A DNA stretch of 39,714 nucleotides from Bacillota bacterium (GTDB lineage: Bacteria; Bacillota; Clostridia; Lachnospirales; Lachnospiraceae), in assembly GCA_023412855.1 (NCBI GenBank), contig JAEZRJ010000085.1:1-39714 (forward strand), given 5' to 3'. Positions 16,563-25,101 of the stretch are shown here, piece after piece. The notes under the pieces were generated by a model that was not told the DNA's origin, did no database searches, and saw only the letters and a list, made by a program, of their open reading frames with translations. A program made the position numbers and the translations under genes. Position 1 is the stretch's first letter. Every line of letters begins with the position of its first letter.

Positions 16563-17637
16563 GAGATTGGATTATTTAGATAATATTAGGTGGATTACAG
16601 TTGTTCTGGTAATTATTTATCATATGATATATTTATTTAATAATAGCGGAGTGATCTCAAATATTAACGTAAAAGGCATACCTGTTATGGATACATTTCT
16701 AATATTTGTGTATCCTTGGTTTATGTGTTTACTGTTTGTAATATCGGGTATTTCAAGCAGATATTCTTTGGAAAAAAGGACCGATAAGGAATTTATAAAA
16801 GACAGGGCACAGAGAATATTAGTACCTTCCTTGCTCGGTATATTTATTTACGGTTGGATTTCATCTGTAATTACGAATCAATATACAGATATGTTTGCAG
16901 GAAATGGAGATGCAATACCTGGAATCATAAAATATCTCATTTATTGTTTGGCGGGAATAGGACCATTATGGTTCTGCCATGTTTTATTTATAGGATATCT
17001 ACTGATTATATTGATAAGAAAAATAGATAAGAAAGATAAGTTAACTGAAATCTGCAGAAAAATAAATTTACCGGTATTATTCGCAATGGTATTTTTAGTA
17101 TGGGGAAGCTCATTTATATTAAACGCTCCCTTAATAGCAGTATATAGATTTGGTATATATTTGTTTATGATGTTACTCGGACATTATGTTTTTTCCAATC
17201 AGGAACTGATCATAAAGCTGGAAAGAGTATCAATACCTTTGACTATAATATCAGGAGTAACCGGAATTGTATATGTAGCAACATATTATGGTCAGAATTT
17301 TGCAGATAACAATGTACTGAATGATTTATTTACGAATATTTATTTATGGATTTGCATAGTATCAATTTTAGGTATTGGAAATAAACTTTTGAATTTTAAA
17401 AATAAGTTTACACAGTATATGACCAAAAATAATTTTAATTTCTATATTTTACATTATGTAGTTGAAGTGCTTTTGGGTTATTTAATTGTTACTTATTTGG
17501 ATTTACCGTTTATGATTAATTACATTTTAATATTACTCGGGGTAATTATCATATTCCCCCTGCTGATTGAAATAGTTAAGAGGATACCAATCGTCAGATA
17601 TATGGTTTTAGGAATTAAAAAAAGGAATTCCGATTAA
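16552..17637 (+). CDS. Acyltransferase family 3 membrane protein
   Basis: A 361-residue polytopic membrane protein with about ten hydrophobic helices. The N-terminal RLDYLDNIRWITVVLVIIYH is the Acyl_transf_3 signature, with the family histidine at its end. Such enzymes move acyl groups (often acetyl) onto cell-surface sugars, lipids or peptides at the membrane; the acceptor is not predictable. The ATG at 16552 lies inside the AbrB-like gene with a weak GGTGG ribosome site, so translation is probably coupled. An in-frame ATG at 16531 would deepen the overlap. The gene is clearly more AT-rich than the flanks, suggesting acquired DNA. Confidence 0.85.
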   Translation: MENKRLDYLDNIRWITVVLVIIYHMIYLFNNSGVISNINVKGIPVMDTFLIFVYPWFMCLLFVISGISSRYSLEKRTDKEFIKDRAQRILVPSLLGIFIYGWISSVITNQYTDMFAGNGDAIPGIIKYLIYCLAGIGPLWFCHVLFIGYLLIILIRKIDKKDKLTEICRKINLPVLFAMVFLVWGSSFILNAPLIAVYRFGIYLFMMLLGHYVFSNQELIIKLERVSIPLTIISGVTGIVYVATYYGQNFADNNVLNDLFTNIYLWICIVSILGIGNKLLNFKNKFTQYMTKNNFNFYILHYVVEVLLGYLIVTYLDLPFMINYILILLGVIIIFPLLIEIVKRIPIVRYMVLGIKKRNSD

Positions 17638-17664
17638 GCCGGCTGTTTGCTTAGCCGGAACTTA
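17635..17664 (+). other. Small hairpin after the acyltransferase gene
   Basis: CCGGCT (17639-17644) pairs with AGCCGG (17653-17658), extended by TAAG/CTTA. No T-tract follows, so it could be an mRNA processing or stability element rather than a terminator. Confidence 0.45.
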
Positions 17665-17678
17665 TAGGGTGGTGTGGC

Positions 17679-18026
17679 ATGATAAAAACGGAATTTGGTA
17701 TAGTGGAGAATATTGAATCAAACAAAGACTATTCTAATTATGAGCCTGAAAAGTATCATTGTGTTTCAATTGAGGATAGTTTGTATATAGATGACTGGTG
17801 GGATAGGCTTATATTAATGAAAACATACTTTCATATCCTAAACTGCCCTGCTTATGGTCTGGCAAGACATGGGGTAACATTGATTCCTCCGGAATTGCTG
17901 CCTGCCTTACAGGATATTGTTATTTCAGATAAAAGAATAAAGGAAGATGAACACCTGATTGTCCTGGCAAATAAAATACAGGAGGCAATTAGCAGGCAGA
18001 AGTATGTGATACATTTTGGAGTATAA
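17679..18026 (+). CDS. Hypothetical protein
   Basis: A 115-residue soluble, acidic protein I do not recognise. It has aromatic-rich clusters (SLYIDDWWDRLILMKTYFH), then GLARHGVTLIPPELLP and a C-terminal helix. No signal peptide, membrane helix or cysteine-rich motif is seen. The ATG follows GGGTGGTG. It lies 41 nt after the acyltransferase and may share its transcript. Base composition matches that AT-rich neighbour. Confidence 0.7.
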   Translation: MIKTEFGIVENIESNKDYSNYEPEKYHCVSIEDSLYIDDWWDRLILMKTYFHILNCPAYGLARHGVTLIPPELLPALQDIVISDKRIKEDEHLIVLANKIQEAISRQKYVIHFGV

Positions 18027-18124
18027 CATAAATTTTGGTTCGTGTTGCTGTAAGTTTACATTGTTAAGTGATTACGTACATTTACATCGTACTGTTTTAG
18101 TTTCTCAGGCAATTTCAACATTGG

Positions 18125-18553
18125 CTATGCTTGTTTTGTTCGTTTGGCCATCTTTGCACATATTATTTTCTTTAGATCGTTAAGCTGCTCGTTATTTATA
18201 ACTCTAAAGTGGAGCCAGCCTCCGTCTTCACATGGATATTTATTCTCCCAAATAGATTTCGCATAATCCTCCAGATCATGATAAACAGACATTATTGCTT
18301 CGTTCGCAATGCGAAAATGTGCCGTAAAAGCGCCTTCTTCAGAAAAAATATCACATATATGCTTGCTGTTTTGACTGTATTTCACACTCCAGCCATATTT
18401 ATTTCCATAAGGAAAACGAATTGATTTCGATACTGCAAAACTATCTTCAAGGTATTTATCCAAATCTATCCATAACTCCCCGCTTGCGCCGCTATGGTTT
18501 AATAAGTCAGTAAAAGAAGGTGTAATTTGTTTGTTAAGCATTCTTTCATACAT
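18125..18553 (-). CDS. DUF3788-family protein
   Basis: A 142-residue soluble protein whose pattern (MYERML at the N-terminus, IRFPYGNKYGWSVKY, KYPCEDGGWLHFRV, then LNDLKKII) matches what I recall of DUF3788. Function is unknown; the fold is thought to be of the YdhG/DUF1801-like kind. It starts at ATG 18553 with GAGAGG upstream and is transcribed leftward from its own promoter, convergent with the preceding gene. Confidence 0.75.
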   Translation of the reverse strand: MYERMLNKQITPSFTDLLNHSGASGELWIDLDKYLEDSFAVSKSIRFPYGNKYGWSVKYSQNSKHICDIFSEEGAFTAHFRIANEAIMSVYHDLEDYAKSIWENKYPCEDGGWLHFRVINNEQLNDLKKIICAKMAKRTKQA

Positions 18554-18619
18554 TGCAGGTAACCTCTCACTAATATAGATTTGCTTCGTATCAGCTTTTA
18601 ATGTTATTAGAAAAATTAT

Positions 18620-18648
18620 ACTATACTATTTATCATGTTTCTATACAA
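18620..18648 (-). promoter_or_regulatory. Promoter of the DUF3788 gene
   Basis: On the minus strand TTGTAT (18648-18643), a 17-bp spacer and TATAGT (18625-18620); an overlapping TATAAT lies 5 bp further on. Confidence 0.55.
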
Positions 18649-18675
18649 TTCCATAATCTTTGTAAAGGAAGTACA

Positions 18676-18704
18676 TTGTAAAAAAGGGAGAAGGGTATTA
18701 GAAT
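18676..18704 (+). promoter_or_regulatory. Promoter candidate for the DUF4180 gene
   Basis: TTGTAA (18676-18681), a 17-bp spacer and TAGAAT (18699-18704). It would give a leader of about 145 nt, purine-rich and without an obvious stable structure. The 18554-18854 gap holds nothing else I can support. Confidence 0.5.
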
Positions 18705-18854
18705 ATAAAAAAATGAGAGATAAAATATAATAAAGGGGAAACATAGATTTCATAAAAGAAATACGGTCAATTGTGACGCTCTTATTTATAGAAGAAAAGA
18801 ATTAGAAAAGATTTAGGAAGAGAAACAAATAATAAAGAGACGGAGGTCGGCATA

Positions 18855-19250
18855 ATGCAGACAGAATTTATACAAGTAGGAGAAATACAGTTAGAAAAAA
18901 TAAGTGAAGGTGAAAAAAACGCCGTTTATATACACTCCAAGGAGCCCGTCATCACCGACACACAGTCGGCGCTGGACCTAATGTGCACAGTCAGGTACGA
19001 AGCTGACTGTGACATCATTTTTCTGGATAAGGCGAACATAACGGAGGAATTTTTCGACTTGAGTACGCGCCTTGCCGGAGAAATCGTACAGAAATATGTC
19101 AATTATGGATTTAAGCTCGTAATCATAGGAGACTTTTCCGGTTATACGAGCAAGTCCCTGCACGATTTCATTTATGAGTGCAACAATGGAAAAGATTTAT
19201 TCTTTGCTCCGGGAAGAGAAGAAGCCTTGGAGAAAGCTTTTCTCATCTAG
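18855..19250 (+). CDS. DUF4180-family protein
   Basis: A 131-residue soluble protein of the DUF4180 type. The conserved core is FFDLSTRLAGEIVQKYVNYG followed by IIGDFSGYTSKSLHDFIYEC and a C-terminal ALEKAF helix. The biochemical role is unknown. The ribosome site is GGAGG. Its 3' end overlaps the convergent histidine-kinase gene by 8 bases, with no terminator between them. Confidence 0.8.
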   Translation: MQTEFIQVGEIQLEKISEGEKNAVYIHSKEPVITDTQSALDLMCTVRYEADCDIIFLDKANITEEFFDLSTRLAGEIVQKYVNYGFKLVIIGDFSGYTSKSLHDFIYECNNGKDLFFAPGREEALEKAFLI

Positions 19251-20292
19251 GAAGCCGTATTTCAAAGGTAGTACCGTTGCAGCCGGTAGCGGGCACGGAA
19301 ATAGAACCATTGTGAAGGCTTAGGATTTTCTGCACCAGAGTAAGTCCAAGCCCATTTCCCTGGGTGGTATGAGACATATCGCCCTGATAGAATTTGTCGA
19401 AGATACGGGCAAGGGATTTCTCTTCGATTCCGCATCCTTGATCCGCGAAGTGAAATACTGTCTGGGCAGCCTCCTGCTTCACTGATATTTCGATAACGGA
19501 ATATTCCGGCGAGAATTTAATGGAATTATCAAGTATATTCAGCCATACCTGCCAGAGAAGCTCCGCACAGGCATAAACGTCAATTTCCTCACATTCCATG
19601 TAGATTTCCATATGCTTTGCATTCCATTTATTTTCCAGAAGAGCCACCACCCGGCGTATTTGTTCGCTCACGTTATAGGTGGTCTGGTCCGATAATATGG
19701 TCTGATTTTCGATTTTAGACAAATTGAGTACATTAGTAGCCAGGTCTGACAGCCGGTTGGACTCCGAGATAATGATATCCAGATATTCATTGCGCTCTTC
19801 CAGCGACAGATTCTCATATTTCAGCATCTTAGCAAAGCCTCTCATGGAAACGATAGGCGTTTTGAACTCGTGGGAAAAATTGTTCACGAAATCGGCCCGG
19901 AGCATTTCGATATTTCCAAGCTCTGCTGCCATATGGTTAAAGCTTTCGTTCAGCTTCATCAGCTCCGGGTTATCCTCGTTCAAATCGAGGCGCACTGAAA
20001 AGTCTCCTGCCGCAAGCTTGTCGGTAGCCACAATGATTTTGCGGAAGGGAGAAAGGAAAATGCGGCTGAAAATAACGGATAATATAGTGCCCACAAAAAT
20101 AGAAGGCAGAGCCAGAAGAAGAAAGGGCGTCATAGCGGAGCGAATGTGGTACAGTCCGAGGCGGATAAGAAACATAGCAATAAAAAATACGAATACCGTG
20201 GAAAAGACCATAATGACAAATACCATTACGGTAAAGCGCAGGGCGAGAGGCGTCCTTTTAATTTTACAGATTTTTTCCATAACTTTACTCAC
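19243..20292 (-). CDS. Two-component sensor histidine kinase
   Basis: A 349-residue membrane kinase. Two N-terminal helices (about 18-40 and 50-75) are joined by a very short outside loop, so it lacks a real extracellular sensor and resembles intramembrane-sensing kinases. A HAMP domain follows, then the phosphoacceptor H141 in NFSHEFKTP, the N-box (ILDNSIKFSP), G1 (DQGCGIEE) and G2 (GNGLGLTL). It is read from a GTG that overlaps the regulator's end by 8 bases; an ATG four codons later (20280) is the alternative. It presumably senses envelope stress or the efflux substrate and phosphorylates the adjacent regulator. Confidence 0.95.
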   Translation of the reverse strand: MSKVMEKICKIKRTPLALRFTVMVFVIMVFSTVFVFFIAMFLIRLGLYHIRSAMTPFLLLALPSIFVGTILSVIFSRIFLSPFRKIIVATDKLAAGDFSVRLDLNEDNPELMKLNESFNHMAAELGNIEMLRADFVNNFSHEFKTPIVSMRGFAKMLKYENLSLEERNEYLDIIISESNRLSDLATNVLNLSKIENQTILSDQTTYNVSEQIRRVVALLENKWNAKHMEIYMECEEIDVYACAELLWQVWLNILDNSIKFSPEYSVIEISVKQEAAQTVFHFADQGCGIEEKSLARIFDKFYQGDMSHTTQGNGLGLTLVQKILSLHNGSISVPATGCNGTTFEIRLPR

Positions 20293-20962
20293 ATTTTTTC
20301 ACCACCTTATAGCCGATCCCTCTTATAGAAACAATTTCAAATTCGGGATAGTGCTCAAATTTTTTTCGCAGGCGGTTAATGTGCACATTTACCGTCGCAT
20401 CTGTCGTTTCCGAATCCATTCCCCATATTTCATCCATCAACTGAATACGAGTGAAAATCTTATCAGGATAAGATAACAACTTATAGAGCAGATAGAATTC
20501 TTTTTGAGGAAGAGTCTGTGATTCCCCTTCTCTCGTAACGGTAAAGGAATCATAATCCAGAGAAATCTTGCCTATGGTCAGCTTATGCTCGCTTACGATT
20601 TTAGCCCGTCGAAGCAGAGCCTTGATACGAAGGAGCATTTCATCCTCGTTAGCGGGCTTGACCATATAATCGTCAGTGCCTACGATAAAACCCTTGACCT
20701 TATCATCGGGAAGCTGCTTGGCGGTCAGCATAAGAATGGGAACCATGTCCCCCGCTTCCCGAAGCTGCCTGGTGAATTCATATCCGTCCATTTGCGGCAT
20801 CATAATATCCAGGACGATTAAGTCGATATGCTGCTTATCCATCAATTCTAAAGCGGACAGACCGTTATCCGCAGAAAACACCTCGTAACCGGCGTGCGTC
20901 AATATGGCGCACATCAATTTTGACGTATGCTTATCATCTTCTACGACCATAATGTGGAACAT
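20285..20962 (-). CDS. OmpR/PhoB-family response regulator
   Basis: A 225-residue regulator. The receiver domain has the acidic pocket E8-D9-D10 and phospho-acceptor D52 in LIVLDIMMPQMDG. The C-terminal winged helix includes TTDATVNVHINRLRKKF and IRGIGYKV. The ribosome site GAGGAGG is strong. It forms an operon with the kinase and is divergent from the efflux cassette. GTTTAT pairs in the shared intergenic region are its likely binding sites, as spaced direct repeats are what this family recognises. Confidence 0.96.
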   Translation of the reverse strand: MFHIMVVEDDKHTSKLMCAILTHAGYEVFSADNGLSALELMDKQHIDLIVLDIMMPQMDGYEFTRQLREAGDMVPILMLTAKQLPDDKVKGFIVGTDDYMVKPANEDEMLLRIKALLRRAKIVSEHKLTIGKISLDYDSFTVTREGESQTLPQKEFYLLYKLLSYPDKIFTRIQLMDEIWGMDSETTDATVNVHINRLRKKFEHYPEFEIVSIRGIGYKVVKKCE

Positions 20963-21021
20963 GAAAAATCCTCCTCTTTTATACTCAGTGAATACTTCTG
21001 GGTTTATCGCTTGTGTTATCT

Positions 21022-21053
21022 ATTCTACCATAAAAAATAAACTCTATATAAAC
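21022..21053 (-). promoter_or_regulatory. Regulator promoter with paired GTTTAT boxes
   Basis: On the minus strand, GTTTAT occurs at 21053-21048 and 21042-21037, start to start 11 bp. An extended -10 (TGG-TAGAAT, hexamer 21027-21022) follows the second box after 8-9 nt. The -35 is poor, as in activator-dependent promoters, suggesting autoregulation. Confidence 0.6.
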
Positions 21054-21083
21054 AAAGTAAAATTTCTATTATATGTCAACTTA

Positions 21084-21116
21084 GTTTATTTTCGGTTTAT
21101 TCATTTCGTGTATAGT
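21084..21116 (+). promoter_or_regulatory. Efflux-operon promoter with paired GTTTATT boxes
   Basis: GTTTATT at 21084-21090 and 21095-21101 is repeated at 11 bp, one DNA turn, and followed 9 nt later by the -10 TATAGT (21111-21116). No good -35 is present. The layout mirrors the divergent regulator promoter, so one phosphorylated regulator probably drives both. Confidence 0.6.
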
Positions 21117-21169
21117 GTCAAAAGACATTTGAAAAACCACAGGAGTTTGGAAGGAGCAGAGTTCTAAAG

Positions 21170-22957
21170 ATGGTAAAGGTAAAAGAGTTTATGAAAAAGC
21201 ACAAGAAGTTGTTGATACTGCTTTGCATTCTTATCGTGATAGTAATCGGCGTACTGGCAGTCAGGGCGCAATTTAATAAGCAGATGGATGCTATGCAGGC
21301 AGCAATGAATAAACAGGAAACGGCGTTAGTTGAAAAACGCTCTCTCGTGAGTTCGATTTCTGCAACCGGAAAAGTGATAAGTAACGAAAGCAAGAGCATT
21401 ACCGTAAACCTATCAGGAGTGGAGATAAAGGATGTAAACATAGAGGTTGGAGACACGGTTTCGGAGGGCGATGTCTTGCTTGAGTTCGATTCCTCAGATA
21501 TCGAGGACAGTCTGGCGGATGCGAAGACTTCTCTGAACGCAAGCAGCGGCAAATCCGGTATTTCGGTTTCTTCCTCCCAGCGGAGCCTTGCGGAAGCACA
21601 GATGGCGAGGGATATCGATGCGGAGCGCGCAAATCAGGATGTTGCGGATGCTTGGAATGATTATCTGGAGGCTTTGACGGATTTGGAAGAGGCGGAGAAT
21701 GATTACGATAATGCAAAGCAAACTACCTCTGAGAAAAAGGGAGAACTGGAGCTCAGGCAAGCGAATGCGGAATCTGCAAAAGGCAGCATGGAATCCGCCG
21801 CTTCGCAGTTTGGTTCTGTGGTAGGCGGACTGAAGAGTACATATGGGGCATATGATTTCAGTGCGTTGTCCATTGAGAACAATAATCTGATCAACTTAAG
21901 CGGCTCTGATTTTGTGACGGACGCAGATATGGCGGCTACGGATGCTGTAACGCAGGCAATTGTCGGATTGATTGCGCTGCAGCAGCAATACAATTCGGCC
22001 AGCACCACTTATAGCGCAAATAGCTCGGAACTAGCAAGCTGGCAGACGAAATATTCCACAGCCCAAAGCAGTGAGTCCACTTATGAAAAGGCGGTAGACA
22101 CGGCGAAGAGTACGGCAGACAGCAAGCTGGATGCTTATAATACTCAAGTAAGAAACCAGGAGGATTCTGCAAGAAATAATTCCAGTACGGTTGCTGCCAA
22201 GGAAGACGGGCTAAAGAGTGACAAGCTGACTGCAACTACGACATCCTTAACCGATAAGCAGCAGGTGAAGCAATATGAAACGCAGCTCGAGGACTGCATT
22301 GTGAAGGCTCCTTTTTCGGGAGTTGTGACGGCGGTCAATGTGGAAGCCGGAGACATATATAAGGGAGAATCCATTTTGACGATAGAGGACACCAGCACTT
22401 ATGAGGTGTCGGCAGAAATTGATGAATACGACATCAGTAAAATCGTGCTTGGACAGAAGGTCGTCATAAAGACAAACGGTACGGGTGATGCGCAGCTGGA
22501 AGGCATCGTTATCGACATCGCTCCCAGAGCTACGGAAACTACGGGAACGGACGTTACCTATACCATCAAGATATCTGTGGATACTCCGAACGATGATCTT
22601 CGGCTGGATATGACAGCAAAGCTCAGCATTATTTTAGAAAGCAAAGATAACATTATGACAGTGCCTTATGATGCGGTACAGATTGACGATGAAGGTAAAA
22701 AATATGTGGAAGTGGTTACCGGCGAAGCAAAGCCTGTCCAAACAACCGCTGGCACAAACGTACCGGATGAAGCAGGTGCTAAAAATACATCGAATACGGA
22801 AATCGTTTCTATAAGCACCGGCATCGAAAGCGATTATTATGTGGAAGTGGAAAGTGGTGAGCTGACCGAAGGAATGAAGGTCGTTGTGAAAGCGGCCCAA
22901 AGCAGCACCGATTTGGAAAGTATTATGTCCATGCGGGGACCCATGGGAGGTTTTTAA
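21170..22957 (+). CDS. MacA/HlyD-like efflux adaptor protein
   Basis: A 595-residue membrane-anchored adaptor. One N-terminal helix (about 14-36) places the rest outside. A split lipoyl/barrel-sandwich domain (SATGKVIS to GDVLLEFDSSD; VKAPFSGVVTAVNVEAGD) flanks a long, alanine- and glutamate-rich coiled coil (about 120-370). A beta-barrel and membrane-proximal region follow (VPYDAVQ). The ATG at 21170 has AGGAG 13-14 nt upstream, so the second ATG (21191) is possible. It links to the ATPase and permease directly downstream as a MacAB-like tripartite ABC exporter, probably of peptides, macrolide-like drugs or a bacteriocin. Confidence 0.93.
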   Translation: MVKVKEFMKKHKKLLILLCILIVIVIGVLAVRAQFNKQMDAMQAAMNKQETALVEKRSLVSSISATGKVISNESKSITVNLSGVEIKDVNIEVGDTVSEGDVLLEFDSSDIEDSLADAKTSLNASSGKSGISVSSSQRSLAEAQMARDIDAERANQDVADAWNDYLEALTDLEEAENDYDNAKQTTSEKKGELELRQANAESAKGSMESAASQFGSVVGGLKSTYGAYDFSALSIENNNLINLSGSDFVTDADMAATDAVTQAIVGLIALQQQYNSASTTYSANSSELASWQTKYSTAQSSESTYEKAVDTAKSTADSKLDAYNTQVRNQEDSARNNSSTVAAKEDGLKSDKLTATTTSLTDKQQVKQYETQLEDCIVKAPFSGVVTAVNVEAGDIYKGESILTIEDTSTYEVSAEIDEYDISKIVLGQKVVIKTNGTGDAQLEGIVIDIAPRATETTGTDVTYTIKISVDTPNDDLRLDMTAKLSIILESKDNIMTVPYDAVQIDDEGKKYVEVVTGEAKPVQTTAGTNVPDEAGAKNTSNTEIVSISTGIESDYYVEVESGELTEGMKVVVKAAQSSTDLESIMSMRGPMGGF

Positions 22958-22960
22958 CGG

Positions 22961-23677
22961 ATGGAGAAAAGACCAATCATAGAACTTAGTGATATCATTA
23001 AACGATTTTATATAGGACAGCCTAATGAGCTGCAGATATTAAACGGAATCTCGATGACAGTGCGGGAAGGCGAATTTGTTTCCATTGTGGGAGCCTCGGG
23101 ATCGGGGAAATCTACCCTGATGAATATTATCGGTATCCTCGACCGCCCTACGGAGGGCTCCTATGTTCTGGACGATGTTAACGTCATAGCGGCCAAGGAC
23201 GAGAGCCTGTCTAAGATACGAAACCGCAAAATCGGCTTCGTGTTCCAGACCTATAATCTGATTGCCAGGACCAATGCCATTAAAAATGTAGAAATGCCCA
23301 TGCTTTATGCAGGTATGGGAAGAAAGGCGAGAGTGGAAAGGGCGAAGGAGCTGTTAGACATGGTGGGGATGGGCGATCGAATGCACCATCTGCCGGAGGA
23401 GCTATCCGGCGGACAAAAGCAGCGTGTTGCCATCGCCAGGGCCATGTGCAACGACCCTGCCATCATTCTGGCGGATGAGCCAACGGGCGCGCTGGATTCC
23501 CAGACGGGACGTATGGTAATGGACTTATTTCATCAACTCCACGAAGAGCAGGGCAAGACCATCGTGCTGATTACCCATTCTCCGGAGTTGGCAGGAGAAA
23601 CGGAGAAAATTATCACGCTTAAGGATGGCTCGATCATCGGAGAAAGGAAGGGGAGTGGAAGAGCATGCTTATCATAG
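22961..23677 (+). CDS. MacB/LolD-like ABC transporter ATPase
   Basis: A 238-residue ATPase subunit. Walker A is GASGSGKST (44-52), the signature LSGGQKQRVAIARA and Walker B IILADEPTGALD, followed by the H-loop ITHS. It belongs to the FtsE/LolD/MacB class that pairs with FtsX-type permeases. It starts 3 nt after the adaptor stop, with GGGAGG inside the adaptor end, and overlaps the permease gene by 13 bases. Confidence 0.96.
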   Translation: MEKRPIIELSDIIKRFYIGQPNELQILNGISMTVREGEFVSIVGASGSGKSTLMNIIGILDRPTEGSYVLDDVNVIAAKDESLSKIRNRKIGFVFQTYNLIARTNAIKNVEMPMLYAGMGRKARVERAKELLDMVGMGDRMHHLPEELSGGQKQRVAIARAMCNDPAIILADEPTGALDSQTGRMVMDLFHQLHEEQGKTIVLITHSPELAGETEKIITLKDGSIIGERKGSGRACLS

Positions 23678-24954
23678 AAAATGTGCGTCTGGCGTTATCC
23701 AGTTTAAAAGCGAATAAGATGCGGGCGCTCCTCACCATGCTGGGAATCATCATTGGTATTGCCTCCGTTATCGCTATTATGACAGTTGGTAATTCCCTGA
23801 CTTCCTCCATCACCAGCTCTATGTCCTCCATGGGTGCTAATAACATCACAGTGGGCTTGCAGCAGAGGGAGAACGAGGAGGAGGAAACGGAGACAGGGAT
23901 GACCTTCGGCAGCGAACGTAACCAGCAGAAGTCTGCCAAGGAGGAAGACTATTTCACGACAGAGATGCTGGAGAGTTATTGCGCAGCTTATCCGAATCAG
24001 ATATATGCCTTGGCGGCATCGGAAACCATCGGCAGCGGACAGATCGAGGATGGAAACTTATATGCCAATGTATCGGTAATGGGCGCAAGCCAGGGATATT
24101 TCGTGGCTAATGATTTAAAGCTCTTGTCAGGACGCTTTTTCTCCGACAGGGAGACAGATGATGGAGACAAGGTCGCCATTATCTCAGAAAAAGCGGTGAA
24201 CAATATGTTTCAAGGGGATGTGGAAAAGGCCATAGGAAGTACGGTTCAGACGAATGTAAACGAGTCGTATGAAAATTATACGGTAGTAGGAGTATACGAA
24301 TATGAAGAGTCTACCTTCACTTTTTCTACCTCATCGGAAAAGGATATTAACACCAACATATACATTCCTTTGAAGACAGCGCTCGATAAGAACCATAAAA
24401 CAGGCTATACCAGTTTTACGGTAGTTACGCAGGCAGGGGTGGATTCAGATCAGTTTGCAGGCACAACGAAAAGCTATTTCAATACCTATTACAGAAACAA
24501 CCGTGACTTCGAAGTGTCGGCGACGAGTATGGCGTCCCTGGTGAGCGCCATGTCCGATATCATGGGTACGGTAACGACTGCAATATCTGTTATTGCGGGA
24601 ATCGCTTTGGTGGTAGGAGGAATAGGAGTTATGAACATCATGCTCGTATCCATTACCGAGCGTACGAGGGAAATCGGTACGAGAAAGGCGCTGGGTGCCA
24701 CCAACGGTTCTATCCGGCTGCAATTTATTGTAGAGGCGATTATCATTTGTATGATAGGCGGTATTATCGGAATTGCGCTGGGAATAGCAGGCGGAATCCT
24801 GGGAGCGCAGCTCATGGATTCTGAGGCGGCCGTATCGGCAAGCAGTATTATCATATCGCTGTTGTTCTCCGCAGGAATCGGAGTATTCTTCGGATATTAT
24901 CCGGCGAACAAAGCGGCTAAGATGGACCCTATTGAAGCATTGAGATATGAATAA
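23665..24954 (+). CDS. FtsX/MacB-type ABC permease
   Basis: A 429-residue permease. One N-terminal helix (MLGIIIGIASVIAIMTVG) is followed by a large extracellular MacB-PCD domain (about 50-280) and three C-terminal helices with GIGVMNIMLVSITERTREIG and LGATNGSIRLQFIVEAI. This is the mechanotransmission fold of MacB, which works from outside the membrane through the adaptor. It starts inside the ATPase gene with a GGAAG ribosome site. It completes the three-gene cassette under the divergent two-component system. Confidence 0.95.
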   Translation: MLIIENVRLALSSLKANKMRALLTMLGIIIGIASVIAIMTVGNSLTSSITSSMSSMGANNITVGLQQRENEEEETETGMTFGSERNQQKSAKEEDYFTTEMLESYCAAYPNQIYALAASETIGSGQIEDGNLYANVSVMGASQGYFVANDLKLLSGRFFSDRETDDGDKVAIISEKAVNNMFQGDVEKAIGSTVQTNVNESYENYTVVGVYEYEESTFTFSTSSEKDINTNIYIPLKTALDKNHKTGYTSFTVVTQAGVDSDQFAGTTKSYFNTYYRNNRDFEVSATSMASLVSAMSDIMGTVTTAISVIAGIALVVGGIGVMNIMLVSITERTREIGTRKALGATNGSIRLQFIVEAIIICMIGGIIGIALGIAGGILGAQLMDSEAAVSASSIIISLLFSAGIGVFFGYYPANKAAKMDPIEALRYE

Positions 24955-24976
24955 AGGATAACACAGAAATGGAAGG

Positions 24977-25011
24977 GCGCTGACCGCGATAGATAGGTCA
25001 GCGCTTGTTTT
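24977..25011 (+). terminator. Terminator after the efflux operon
   Basis: GCGCTGACC (24977-24985) pairs perfectly with GGTCAGCGC (24996-25004), followed by TTGTTTT. Confidence 0.85.
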
Positions 25012-25075
25012 CTGTAATAGGAAAGTACATTTATTACAGAACCAGTGGATGCGCTGCTACACACGCCAAACACAC
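25012..25075. repeat. Intergenic repeat family A, copy 1
   Basis: CTGTAATA (25012-25019) and TATTACAG (25032-25039) are perfect inverted arms around GGAAAGTACATT. A shared block GGATGCGC-GCTAC-C-CGCCAA follows. The same hairpin-plus-block order recurs at 34117-34170. Confidence 0.6.
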
Positions 25076-25101
25076 TTTTGTTCTGTTTGATATGATTGGA
25101 A

